26,206 nucleotides of DNA from Conoideocrella luteorostrata (GCA_032433595.1 JASWJB010000465.1:1-26206), one strand, 5' to 3'. Shown: positions 1 to 11,203, counted from the stretch's first letter. Numbers and translations: made by a program. Notes: a model not told the origin generated them from the sequence alone.

Positions 1-56
1 ACCGACCACCCCCCCCCCCCCTTTTTTTTTTGGGGGGGGGGGGGGGGGGATTTTTT
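1..56. repeat. Homopolymer-rich left edge
   Basis: Consecutive runs of 13 C (9-21), 10 T (22-31), 18 G (32-49) and 6 T (51-56) follow one another almost without interruption. Such stacked homopolymers are rare in ordinary fungal sequence. They are typical of a contig end, a low-quality read end or a tailing artefact. No telomeric TTAGGG repeat is present. A real G-run of this size could form a quadruplex, but artefact is the simpler reading. Confidence 0.8.
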
Positions 57-1534
57 GGGCTTTTTGGTGGTTTGGTCATGACGTCCCGAGGTTCCAATAA
101 ATAGTTCGTGGGAAAATAGTGTCCTATTCATGCCAGGCACTAGCTGTCAGTATTCGAATATGAGACAGCATTGGGCTCCAGAAAGACCGTCTGTACTGGT
201 AGTTGTCTGCTCCTCATTCCAACGCTCTCGTGCTATTGACGTGCTACTACCAAGTCTATTATTGGTCGGGTAGGCCTGTCTTCACACGTATTGACTCCAT
301 TCACAATGAACATATAAGTCATGACCCTGGGTATTGTTTGCTGCCGTCAAGAAGTGGCCGTATCAATCCTGTGTTATATGTACAAGATTCTTTTTGTAGA
401 GTTTTAAGCCTCCCAAGTGTCAATGAGGTTATTAGCAAAGACATAGTCATAAACAACGTCACAATTGTCCGCCTCGTCGTTTGGGTCATGTTACTGGAAT
501 GCGACGGCCCTATTCAAGACCGACAGCATCCCGTTCACGGGTTTGACTTCGGAAAAATCGGGGTCGGCGCGCACCACCAACCATAAGTCTCATGAGCCAG
601 CCCCTTGCTGTGTCACTACGAATCACCTCATAGGTAGTTGGAATCTTCATGGGTCGCATTGGCGTGCCAAGTAACAATATCGGTGGTGCCGGAATACCCG
701 CGATATCATCCCGTAAGTTGGCGCGTCTTTAATATACAAATGTTCTGCCTACACAACGTACGTCAATTGGTCGCTAGTTAAGGTTTCCACAGAGTCGTAG
801 TGTAAACATTAATAGTATTTGCAGCCCCCAACTGCTGCCGGCAGAAGTAGCATCCTATCGACGCCATGATAAACCAAACTACTCAGAGTTATGCTAATAT
901 TCAGATCCAACTGATAGAACATGCCTTTCAGAGCCTGTTCAGTCGTCGCATCTGTCTAGCATGCTCACTGGAGCGAAACTTTTGGTAAGCCTCACCTGAA
1001 TTGCAGTAACAAATTGACCGTCCACCTTAACTCGACTCGCCTAACTAAGTCCAGCTTGTCCTTTGCATCGCATGTTTCCTTTCATTATTCGTGTCAATAC
1101 AAATTGTTGACAATGTTCAAAAAACCAAAATGACATGTCCATGCGAGATCGGGTATCGTAAAAACTGGAATAGAAAGGGCCACAGAATAATCAGAATTAT
1201 CGTACCAAGCCAAAGCATCACATGCTTCGAAGAACGGGCTGAGGAGCCCTAAACGCGTCGCAGTCGTCCTGAGATGGTTAGTAAACATTCATATTACCCT
1301 ACTTTGAATTACAAGTCAACTTTGACCTGCTTGGCCCTTCAGTTGGACATGCTTGCTGTTTCAGTGACGCATGTGGCCGTAGACAGTGGCCTCTTGAACT
1401 AGGAACACCAGTTGTCGGGGACATTGGCTGAGTGTTTTTGGGCAAATACACTGCCAATTTGAGATGGGAGGCATAGGATGGGGTATAAATCTAATGGGAA
1501 GCAAGTGGAAGGTGTTAGTATCATTACGTGCTGC
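57..1534. other. Gene-poor left flank
   Basis: No complete gene can be supported here. Both strands carry frequent stops, and the plus-strand frame at about 203-586 lacks an ATG start and any domain. The minus strand at 404-730 holds short protein-like blocks in different frames, listed separately. The rightmost part, roughly 1300-1534, should contain the 3' untranslated region and terminator of the minus-strand gene that stops at 1535. Confidence 0.5.
404..730 (-). pseudogene. Possible degraded coding fragment
   Basis: Three minus-strand stretches look protein-like but do not share a frame. One is open from 728 to a TAG at 510-512 and contains a hydrophobic, proline-rich start (GIPAPPILLLGTPMRPMKIP) then arginine-rich sequence. 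A second frame runs 589-494 and reads as a mixed acidic/hydrophobic block (RADPDFSEV then NGMLSVLNRAVAFQ). It meets a TAA at 491-493 and continues in the same frame at 490-407 with an acidic block (HDPNDEADNCDVVYDYVFAN). Either this is an eroded gene with stops and shifts, or one of the frames is chance. I recognise no family. A functional small multi-exon gene is not excluded, because GTAACA at the TAA could serve as a donor. Confidence 0.25.
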
Positions 1535-3708
1535 TCAGGGTCGGAGTCGCTTGACATCTGAAGAACCATGGTTAGTCTGGGTTGATTATACTTTTCCAGA
1601 TCAACTTACTCTGATCATCTGCAACATCCAGTTCGTCATGTGTTCGTTTCGCCGCGGTGGACGATGTTTCGCCATCGATATCATCGTGATGAGTTTCTGC
1701 GTCGTCTCTCCAGTCTATGTCGCCAAGGTCATCATGATCAACTGCATCTTCGGCTGTGATTTCATTTGCAGTGTCATCAATTGTATCGAGCTCTGCAGGC
1801 GTAGATGTAGCATCCCCATCATCACTCATTGTTGTTGTAGTTGTACTCGCGTCTGTAGCACCCAGGCTGGCATTTGCGTCCTCCGGGGAAAGTTGTTTGT
1901 CTTTTGCTTCAACATCGCTTGCCGCATTCGTGGAAATCACGTCTGCTGATTCGTCAAAGTCAAACCCAAGCAAGCCATTGGCTTCGCTTCCAGTAATGTC
2001 TTCAATACAATGTTAGTCAAGTCGCTCTGCTTCTTGTGTGCTGGATTCTTACCATTCACATCACCGCCACGCCACGGTTGACGACTATCTGCCGCGGATA
2101 TTTCTGCCTCAACCTCCTCTCCATCTCCCACATCATCTTCGGCAGCGAGCGCACCTGAAGCTACTACATTGTCATAGTGCTGGTCTTCTGTAAGGTAATT
2201 TGTTTGGATTTCGGCTGCACCGGACAAAGCTGGTGGTGCATGATCATCCGATGATTCTTCCACAACTTGCTCACTGGTTGCTAGTACATCGGATTCTTGT
2301 CCAACGTCTTGTGTAGTATAATCATCGCCAGCACTGTCATATTCCCCAAGCTGCGTGTCCAAATCGTCTTCTACGAAAGCCTCTGCAAAGTGCGCAGTAT
2401 GCCGTATAGTCGACTGAAACAAATGTATGACTTCGTCTAAGCCCTTCCCTTCTGTTGCGCTTTCCATTAGGAAATCGAACCGTTTGCTGGTGCTTGGCCG
2501 TGTGAATAGATATGTGTACAGCGTTCTGGTGCTGTTGGGATCCTGGTTTTTGATGAGAATGTCAAAAATTTCAAGGATTTGCTTGAGGGTGATATTCAAC
2601 AGAGCATCGGGGGAAGATGACTTTTGTCTTAGGTCAGCATAATTTCTCATCATCGTCATATGGGAGCCTGGGCCTTGGGATTTAGAAAACTTACTTCTGA
2701 AAATTCAAGTCCAAGTTCATCCACTTGAAACACAAGCTCATCATCGGGTAGCAATTCGTTTGAAAGTTCCGCTCGAAAGCCATTCAACAATGATTTCATG
2801 TTGTCGTCTAGAACTGATAGATGGGAAAAGAATCCCTCCGAGGTTAAAGAGAAGCATGGAAATTCATCTCCCTTGTATTGTACCGTCACTGCAGGGAACC
2901 CGTGATTGGCACTATGGGATTCTTCCCGGTCAGAGCGGTCAGAGTGCTTATCGTACTCAGCGTTACCTTGGGTAGCGCCATCATAATCCATCCCCCCATC
3001 ATGTACTATATCGTCGTCAAGACAGGGTTCTTCGGGAGCGACTGACACATTGTCGTCAAGTGGCTTGACCTGAGCTTGGCCGGCAACTCCCGAAAGTTCA
3101 GATAAGCTTGTTTGTGGCTGTTCGGAGCGATCTTCTGCTGCTCTGCCCTTTTCTTCGACGGCACCATCATGCGTTTGTTCCTCTTCGTTTTCCCAGGTTA
3201 ATTCATGATCTCCTTCATTGTTTTCATGCTCTTCTTCTCCCTGGCGTTTTGTAGTATCAAGCTCTTCATGTTGATGTTGATGTTGCTCCCCTGCAGCTGC
3301 AGCTGCAATGGCTTCTACTGTCCCGGATGCGGCTTCAGCGGCGTGGAGTGTGGATTCCTGTATTTCATAGTCTATCTCGTGGGAAACCTCATGTCCCGCC
3401 TCCTTTTCCTCGTTGATGCTCCCGTCCGCAATGGTGACCTGTGCCGCTTCGTTTTTCTCATCTCTTTCGAAATAGTCCACATCATCATAAATTCCGAGAT
3501 CAACTTCAGTATCTTCATGTTGATGCTTTTGGGCCCCTTCCTGCGGAGCGGTATTCCGAGTGAGCTCCGGATTGTTTGAGGCCATAGTGCAATCGGCACT
3601 ACCTGGATCTTTCTCTGCCTCGCTGTCGTAGCTAATCAAATCATCGTCCATATTTGATTCCGTACCAAACTGCGGCGCAGTGTCGACCTCCATTTCTATT
3701 TCCGCCAT
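1535..3708 (-). CDS. Acidic, probably nuclear fungal protein of unknown function
   Basis: Four exons on the minus strand: 3708-2695, 2620-2053, 1999-1610 and 1557-1535 (1995 nt, 664 residues). Introns are 74, 53 and 52 bp; donors are GTAAGT, GTAAGA and GTAAGT, and CTGAC or CTAAC branch sites are visible. The ATG at 3708 sits in a strong context (ACCATGG); the open frame further upstream has no ATG. Residues 1-270 are very acidic and low complexity (Glu, Asp, Gln, His, an Ala run), with an early LISYDSEAE motif. About 270-420 is the only region that looks folded: it starts with VTVQYKGDEF, contains LLPDDELVFQVDELGLEFSE at the exon 1/2 join, then a helical block with TYLFTRPS. The rest is acidic again and ends in the basic tail VKRLRP, encoded by the tiny last exon. 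With KRTHDE nearby this suggests a nuclear localisation signal. I do not recognise a named family; nuclear location is inference. Confidence 0.88.
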
Positions 3709-4611
3709 GGTAAAGACACGCCCAGTACTCCCCAACAGATCTGAGTCTTGCTAGTTGGATATTTGACTGTCTTGAGAGCACGCGGTCGAGCTGGTCTTCC
3801 GTAAAGCGATCGCAAGTCGCGCTGTGACGCCGGAGAGTCCGGTTATATGATTTGAACAAGTACGTAAAATAAGTTTCCACGTAGACGAAACACCAGACAT
3901 TTGAGTGATCAAATAACGTGGCGGAGTAGACGGTCGGTGAAGGCAATTTCGCTTGGTTGGGTAACAGACCTGGGACAAACAAAAAACCGAGCGTTGGCTG
4001 GCAAAGATGGTAACAAGGTAGGGTAACAACTTTGAATTGCTGACTGCGATATGTGGCGGATTTCAGCCAGCAGGCAACACCAGAAATTTGCTCACAAAGG
4101 GACAAAGCCCCACTTTATGACCCGTTCAAGTAAGTAACTTGGTACTTCGGATGACCAACAATTTGATGCCGGTTGGCACTATACAAGCTGGTTCACCAAA
4201 GGGGCTCACCAAGAAAACAACAATTGCCACTGTAAGACAATTTAAGAAGAAGAAGAACAAGAAAAAAAGAAAAAAATAAGAAAGCGTAGCAAAAACATAC
4301 AACAGCCGGTGTTCGCTGGTCGTCACCGACCCAACTACTAATCTGCCCCTTACCAGCTTGACTAAGGGAGAGCGGACGGGATCCCGTATATTCTGGTAGG
4401 TATGGTCGTAAGTGGTAGATTATGAAACAAAACCAAATTATAGAAGCATGAGTGACAGCTAGTGACCAGTCATATTCCTCTCACCTGACATGGGAATATT
4501 AAACCGGTCCAGGTGCGTATGGGTGGCTGAACGAACATTCGGAATTACTATACGCACCCTGCCCAGCAACAGGTTTCAAGACATTCCTGCCGTCCAAAAC
4601 TAATTGTCAAG
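3709..4611. promoter_or_regulatory. Divergent intergenic region between the acidic protein gene and delta-COP
   Basis: About 900 bp separates the start codons of two divergently transcribed genes, so both promoters must lie here. A purine-rich tract at about 4240-4285 (mostly A and G) reads as a CT-rich tract on the minus strand, a common feature of fungal promoters, but it is far from the minus-strand start. I see no clear TATA box or known operator. Short frames in this interval overlap each other and show no conserved feature. Confidence 0.5.
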
Positions 4612-6402
4612 ATGGTTCGCATTGCAAACGAGAGCATTGATTCGATATTAGGATCACTAACCGCTTCCAGGTTGTTCTGGCGGCTTCGATTTGCACCCGT
4701 GGGGGGAAAGCTGTCCTCTCCCGCCAGTTTCGGGAGATGCCACGATCGCGAATAGAAGCTCTACTCGCCTCATTCCCCAAACTGGCCGATAGCGGCACTC
4801 AGCACACGACTGTTGAGCAAGACAATGTTCGATTCGTCTATCAACCTCTTGATGAGCTCTATATGGTACTCATCACCAACAAACAGTCCAACATCCTCCA
4901 AGACATTGACTCGCTACACCTGTTCGCTCAAGTTGTCACCAGCGCATGCCGCACACTCGATGAGCGCGAGATTATTCGAAACGCCTATGAGCTCCTCAGT
5001 GCATTTGACGAAGTGGTTACGCTCGGATACCGAGAAAATCTCACCATGAGCCAGATCAAAACCTTCTTGGAGATGGAGAGTCACGAGGAGCGCATTCAGG
5101 AGATCATTGCCAGAGTAAGTCTGCCGTTCCAACATCCACGTATATCTAAACACACCGCCTTGCCCTGACACAAACTGATTGTTTATACAGAACAAAGAGC
5201 TCGAAGCCGCTGAAGAGCGAAAGCGAAAAGCCAAACAACTCGAGATGCAGCGCAAGGAGTCCGCCAGAGGTGGGCATGGTATGCCTCGGACCCCCGTTTA
5301 TCCCACCTATACTGCTCCATCAAGACCCAGCGGCACCGACTCATACGACTCATATGAAGCTGAGAAAAACAAGTCTTACAACAAGTAGGCTGATCTCCGA
5401 AATGCAATGATACGCGAGATATTGCTTGGCTAACATAATTGTCAGACCCCTTGCAACAAAAGGAAAGGGCATGCAGCTGGGTAAAAAGTCCAGAACTACC
5501 GATATGTTCGAAAGAGTCCGTGGCGATATGGGTGGTGAGATCGACGACTCCCCTCTTGTGACTCCTGCACCAGCCGCGGCCGCTGAGCTCGCCGAGCCTC
5601 GTCTCTCATCAACTCTCGATCGTGATGCCGTCCATGTCACTGTTTCCGAGTCTATTAGCGCCAATCTCTCCAGAGATGGTGCTGTCAATTCATTGTCCAT
5701 CAGCGGCGATCTTGCTCTTCGCATATCCGATCCTAGTCTCACCAAAATCAAGCTTGGGCTTCAAGCTGTCCCATCGCACGGTGCTCAGTTCCGAACACAT
5801 CCCAATGTCGACCGCAATCTGTTCAACAGTTCAAAGACTATCCAAATGAGTAACGTTGCTCGCGGATTCCCCGTCAACAACGCTGTCGCTGTCCTACGGT
5901 GGAGAGCTTCACCAAAGGTTGACGACAGCAGAGCCTGCCCCATCACCTTTACGGTCTGGATCAACAACGAAGGTGGCAAGTTCAATGTTACTGTTGAATA
6001 TGAACTTACTGGAGGTGATGCTCTGAGAGATGTCAGTGTCGTTGTTCCTTATGCTGGAGGCGAACCTGTTGTTTCTAGTTTTGATGCCGCCTACGAAGTC
6101 TCGGGAGATATGTTGGAGTGGAACATTGGCACTGTTGACGACGAAAACCCCAACGGTGCATTCGAGTTTGAAGCTGAGAGCAGTGACGAAAATGAATTTT
6201 TCCCCATGACTATTAGATTCAGCAAGACAACGCCATATATCGATGTAGATGTAAGTATCGGCGATGAATTTACTGATCCCAAGTTACGGTGGAAGGCTGA
6301 CAAGTCATCTAGGTCACAAAAGTTTCACTCTTGGAGGAAGATGAGGAAATTACTTTCTCGAAGGACATCAAATCCAATGCAGACAACTACTCGGTTGAAT
6401 AA
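4612..6402 (+). CDS. RET2: Coatomer subunit delta (delta-COP, archain)
   Basis: Delta subunit of the COPI coat, which drives Golgi-to-ER and intra-Golgi vesicle traffic. Five coding exons: 4612-4614, 4671-5114, 5191-5384, 5446-6250 and 6313-6402 (511 residues, normal length for the family). The first coding exon is only the ATG. Splicing it to 4671 gives the family N-terminus MVVLAASICTRGGKAVLSRQ. Residues 1 to about 140 form the longin-like domain. A basic, charged linker follows (EAAEERKRKAKQLEMQRKES, about residues 152-171), then a low-complexity stretch. About 276-511 is the mu-homology domain, containing FNSSKTIQM, FPVNNAVAVLRWR and FFPMTIRFSKTTPYIDVDV. The last exon restores the acidic C-terminal region, VSLLEEDEEITFSKDIKSNA. 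Introns are 56, 76, 61 and 62 bp; the intron 1 donor GTTCGC is weak. The promoter is shared with the divergent upstream gene. Confidence 0.97.
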
Positions 6403-6986
6403 ACGGACCGCAAATGAAGCCTCTGGGAGGGGGGGTTCATTCAAATGAATGGGAAATGCGGTACGAAAAGAAAATTTGACTCAAGGGAAGCGTAGCCAGA
6501 ACAACTTCCCTTGTTGGACAAGTTTACAACGTTTTGTGCTCCAGATACTAGACGTCTTTGAATTTCAAGATACAAGTAAAAAGTCTGGCCATCTTGGTGG
6601 TTAATATTATGACACATTGCAGTAGTGGGCCGTGAAATTTGCGCGTACAACCAAAAATGTAGCTGATTTCGGCCGTTCCCCGTGCTTGTTCGGTGGTTTC
6701 CATATTGATGATGTCGGGACGATGTGGTGGGGGTGCGCGCGTATGGGATCGCTGTGGATCTCGACACAGCACTGGCACCTTTCATGCGGAGGAGTACTTG
6801 CTTACAATACCGCAAGCTCCAATGGTCCAAATTTGACGCGTTGGAATCGTCTTGCACGTCCCAAGTTCACGCGCCAATGGCTTTCCGATAAAAGAGATAT
6901 GAGCTAGTTATGTGCTGCGCAAACTGAGAAGAAAAAAAATTGGAGTTTATCCACCCCAGCTTGACCTCACTGCTTGGAAGTTCGCC
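6403..6986. other. Intergenic, delta-COP 3' end and APC4 promoter
   Basis: These 584 bp hold the terminator of the delta-COP gene and the promoter and leader of APC4, both plus strand. I see no gene. The longest open frame (6632-6907) is short and shows no protein signature. A small perfect inverted repeat (CATTCA-AA-TGAATG, around 6438-6451) lies about 40 bp after the delta-COP stop and could be part of its 3' UTR. Confidence 0.5.
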
Positions 6987-9731
6987 ATGGCCGAGCCGAA
7001 GCGACTCTCGCTCTATAGTGAAACCGTCTTCGAGTCCAAAGCCACCTCAGGTTTCCCTTTGAGCTGTCCAACTCTCGACCTAGTAACTACATGGGATGCC
7101 AGTGGCAGAAATGTTTTCATTTACCGTCCACAAGGACAAGCTGTTTCGAAGATCCACCAAGTCGCAGCTCCAGGAACGAAAGCTCCCGAGGCAATCACCG
7201 TGACGTGGAAACCAGATGGTGGGTGACCTCAATCCCAGCCGCTCTCGACTTTCTCAATACGTAGCAGCTAATAAGGCTAATGTACAGGGCAATTTCTGGC
7301 TGTGGGATGGAGTGACGGAGTCGTCCGTCTCATGGGTCTAGAAAATAACAAAGCGGCACATCATATTCCTGTATGCGCAGCTACCAATGCCAAGATCTCC
7401 CATATTGGCTGGGCAAACTGTCATCTTGCAAACAAGACAGTTACAGAGTTGCCGACCCGTGTTAATGACGGCATCGCAAAGGAACTGAAAGCTTCTTCCG
7501 ATGACCTGCCACCCAGTCTTCCTCAGGAGCTTACTTTCCTCGAAGTCGATACTGCGTTGCCCAAAATCAGCCCTTTACCAACCGGTAGTGCCGGCGTAGA
7601 GTAAGTTTCTCTCCCAGTATTGTCGAATACAATCAGAGTACTATTCTTTATGTGTTAACATGACAGTACAGTGATGATGCAACTGTCTTTACCCTAAGAA
7701 CTGGAATCGACTTCTTGTTCCAGCCACCGCAGCGTGGGGAGTATGACCAAGTAAATATCATGGTTGCGGGCACAGATAATGGGAAGCTTCAGCTGAATAT
7801 TTACGACTCTTTCCTCATTGGGACATTCTCAAGTCCTCTTTCAGAATCATTTTCAGCTTCTTATATGATTTCTCACGCTTCTCATTCCCAGCTCTCCACG
7901 CAAGCAATTATTTTCGCGGAACAGCATCCAGAGCTAGAGCAGGTTCATGTGGTTCCGATGGACTTGCCATTCCTCTCGTCATCACCCATCAATCTATCTC
8001 TTCTGGGAACCAAATTGACCACATTGCAGAAGCTGTTAAGATATATCAAGCAAGCGCAACTTCACATGCAAGTCGAATGGAAAAACACACGAGAGCAACC
8101 AAGTCGATTTCTACGCAGCGTGCAGGGCGACCTTGAGGATCTTGCTAATGGCCCGCGGAGTATCGTCCCCGCACTTTATCACACTGTAGTCACCGGTCAT
8201 ACGTACGAGCCCGTTCGAGAGTGGCTGTTAGATAGCTTGGCAGAGCGCGTAAGTGTTTTTCTCCCGGTTCCAGTACTCATACAACTTGTTTCCGCTTTCC
8301 ATTGACACGGACACAAAAACTAGGGGCACAAACGGTGGGATAAGGCTGTTGTTTCTGGACTCGAAAACCTACGCGGCTTAGTCCATGAGAACTACCTCCC
8401 GGCACTAGAGCGCTGCGCTGTTATACTCAGTCGGTTGCGTGGACTGGCCCAGTTCTATGATGATAGGGACGACATTGGCTTTTCAACCGCTCAAGTCAGC
8501 AGGATCCTCGACATCATTAGCTGCTTAAGTCTAGTTGGTCACAAAATACTGTCCAACGTAATGGATGAGCTAGAGCACTTCAACGCTTTTTCCACCTGGC
8601 TTCGCTTTCAAATCGACCGGATGGCCTCCTCGTCTACAGCCACGGATGAACTAACCGAGAAAGAAGCCACTATGGACGCATCCAAAGTTCTCGTCTACAT
8701 CGAAAAATACTTGACTCAGAGTCCCCTAGATGAATTCTTCGATGACGTTTGCCAGGAAGACTGGCAAGCTGATTGGGATCACATAGAGGACGGGCTCAGC
8801 CTGCTTCCTATCTTGGATGCCCAGTTGAACAAACAGGAGAGTGGACAAGCGTCGAGGAAGGCGCTCCAGCATGTGGAGTTTCTGGTCTCTTACGTGACTA
8901 GCTGGTCGAATAAGCTATTCAGCGGTATAGCCGAGGCACAAAAACGGAGTGTGCGGTTCGGTCAGCCTGTAAAATTGTCTATTGGGCAGCCCATCAAGTT
9001 ACTGGACATGAGAATGTGTCAAACTGGAACAAATGTAAGTCGTACTTTGAGAAATATTCATCTCTCCTTTCACAACAGCAACAAACGTGACTAACAAATT
9101 TGACTCGATAGAAAGGCGTTATATACGTAGCCGCTTCTTCAGAGGCATCAGACAACAAAGGTATTGCCTCACTGTTTCTTTACTTTTCCTGTTTCCTGCT
9201 CCGTGAAAGAAAAAACACGAAGTTGAGCTAATATAGCGGCTGCAGTGCACATATTTCGGTCCGGCATCGACATCATGAACGGCATCAGTAGCAGTCAACC
9301 AACTTCATTGGCGTGCATCGACATCGGCAAAAGAAAGTTAATTGATATTCAATTTCTCAACGACGAGAGTCTTGTTCTTGCCTGCAGTGAAAGTAGGTTA
9401 TTTTCTTCTTCCCTTCCGGCGCAAAATTTTACACAGGCATACTATGCTAATGTTATGGACAGATGATAGTACCGTAATACTGCTGGTTCCAGTAGAATCC
9501 GAGGAGTTGGACTACGTGGTATACAATGAGTCGTCACCAAACAATACTGCTGGAGTTAAACTGGACTGCCCATCAGAGTTTGTTCTTCCTCCAGAATATG
9601 CTATGCGACCTGTCAGGATGAAGGTTCATGACAAGACGGACCTTCGAGGACATATTCCTGAAAGAATATGTCTCTTGGCGGGCAACAGGACAACCTGGAA
9701 GACATTCACACTACCTGAACAGCCAGCATGA
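6987..9731 (+). CDS. APC4: Anaphase-promoting complex subunit 4 (Apc4)
   Basis: Scaffold subunit of the APC/C ubiquitin ligase, which times mitotic exit by ubiquitinating securin and cyclins. Seven exons: 6987-7218, 7288-7600, 7672-8248, 8324-9034, 9112-9160, 9246-9392 and 9463-9731 (2298 nt, 765 residues). Introns are 69, 71, 75, 77, 85 and 70 bp. The start is the ATG at 6987; an upstream in-frame GTG at 6912 is not a credible fungal start. An N-terminal WD40 propeller is marked by ITVTWKPDGQFLAVGWSDGV, restored by joining exons 1 and 2, and by VNIMVAGTDNGKLQLNIYDS in exon 3. Exon 4 encodes the long helical Apc4 domain (for example GHKRWDKAVVSGLENLRGLV at its start). Late exons return to propeller-like strands (HIFRSGIDI, STVILLVPVE) and end in WKTFTLPEQPA. 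The 3' end faces GTR2, 149 bp away. Confidence 0.95.
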
Positions 9732-9880
9732 TTTCCAAAACGCAAAAAAAGAGGCAGGCTTAGCACGTACAAGTCATCCGTGTTCACAAAATATGTACTT
9801 CAAAAGGGCTGAACACTACTATACAAGAAATGGATTCGGATTACAGTTATATCTGCTCCGACACAAATCAATCCGCTCTG
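9732..9880. other. Convergent 3' junction between APC4 and GTR2
   Basis: Only 149 bp separate the two stop codons, so the 3' UTRs of the convergent transcripts probably overlap. No rho-independent-type hairpin is expected or seen. A-rich patches (for example cgcaaaaaaagagg near 9739-9752) could act in 3' end formation of APC4. Confidence 0.5.
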
Positions 9881-11203
9881 TTACTTTCGCGGTTTGGTGA
9901 TATTGAAGAACTCGGTCAATCCGTCCACCACTGCCTCGACATTCATGTTGACCAAGGGCATCCTGTCATACGAATCGTCTGTCATGATAGCTACCAGTGC
10001 CAAGTAACGATCTACTTCCCGCAGCATAATCGGCTTATTGCTGTCATGTAGCACAAGACAGCTCTCTGCTGTCGAGCAACCGATCTGCTCATCAAGCTTC
10101 GTGTTCCACGGCTCTCCCTCCAACTTCTTCCGAGTCTCGTCGCTTCGATGCCACGTGCCATAAACCTCTGTGATATCAATTATAACATCTATGTAGTCGC
10201 TGCAGATTTCGTAGCTGGCCATGTCGGCTGTAGCACTATCCGTGGCAATGTATATTTTGGAGAGCACATCAAAAAGATATGCTTTTTCAAAGCGGCATGT
10301 TCGGCAGAGATTTGTCAGCATCGCCTCCAAGGTCCCAAGGCGAGGAATCAGCTTTTGAATGACCTTGCTAAAGGCCTCGAAAATGGAATGGTTATAGATG
10401 GACGTGAGGTGAAAAGTTACGGGGGCGTTTTCGAATCCGTGGTCTGAAAGCTCATCTTGGATACGGATTGTGATGTCGCGCTGGATATCAAGCTTGTAGT
10501 CGTCGGACAAGCCGTCTACTTTGTGGATGAAGACTTCAATGTTGATATTAGGATAGCTGCGCTGGAGAGTAAGGACCGTAGCGTTGAGTCGAGATACGGC
10601 TTCGAGGTAGTCATCTTGCGCATCGATAACCCAAATCAAGGCTCCAACTTCGCCAAATATAGCTTCCATATCAAAATTCACATGATCAAACACATCGATT
10701 TGTCCTGGAAAGTCCCAGACTTGAAATTCCATGAAGGATCTGGAGATTTTGTTAGCCTGCCATTGCTGGATGGGCAAAAATTAGCATCTGGGCAGAGTGC
10801 GCTTACGCCATAGAGTCCTTCTGTATCCGTGCTGTCGATTCCAGAAAGAGTGTCTCATTCGGAGGTAGTTTGTGGAACACAACGCTTGAAATAGATGATT
10901 TTCCACTCCTGCAGTGGCGCCAGAGTCAGCATGCTAATCCATAGTAATGGAGCGAGTAAAATAAACGAACCGTCTCTGGCCCATCAAAAGCAGACGAGGC
11001 TTCCCTTTTGGAAGCAGACCTACGGTCGGGTCGCCGGGCTTGACAGCATCTTTATTTTGCGCGCTGGCTGAAGCCTGGTATTGAATGCGTTGCAAGGTTA
11101 GCTCAGCTGGACTCTTGACACCGGAAGGTGACTGAACGATGGAGTTGGCATCTTTGCTCCTCTCTGCCGGCAAGGTTTCGCGAAGGGGAGGGTTGAATGA
11201 CAT
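9881..11203 (-). CDS. GTR2: Rag-family GTPase Gtr2 (RagC/D type)
   Basis: Partner of Gtr1 in the heterodimeric Rag GTPase that recruits and activates TORC1 at the vacuole in response to amino acids. Three exons on the minus strand: 11203-10971, 10908-10807 and 10739-9881 (1194 nt, 397 residues). The G1 P-loop GQRRSGKSS spans about residues 75-83 and is restored by joining exons 1 and 2. G3 is WDFPGQ (about 120-125), preceded by SFMEFQV, the Gtr2/RagC-type form. G4 is HKVD (about 184-187). [18 protein letters not shown] marks the end of the GTPase domain. The C-terminal half is the roadblock-like dimerisation domain. The first 67 residues form a Ser/Pro/Ala-rich extension before the domain. 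Introns are 62 and 67 bp; the first has a GTTCGT donor, the second GTAAGC. Assignment to Gtr2 rather than Gtr1 rests on the G1 and switch sequences. Confidence 0.96.

Noticed and set aside
1464..2016. Long plus-strand frames with Cys/Val/Ser-rich translations
   Set aside because: They are antisense to exon 3 of the minus-strand acidic protein, whose splice sites and downstream basic tail are coherent.
3205..3579. Plus-strand 124-residue hydrophobic frame
   Set aside because: Antisense shadow of the acidic exon 1 (Glu/Asp codons read as Phe/Leu/Ser on the other strand).
6632..6907. Plus-strand frame before APC4
   Set aside because: No domain and a Trp/Gly-rich odd composition; it lies in the expected promoter and leader of APC4.
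10148..10813. Plus-strand frames inside GTR2
   Set aside because: Antisense of the third exon of GTR2, which carries the GTPase motifs.
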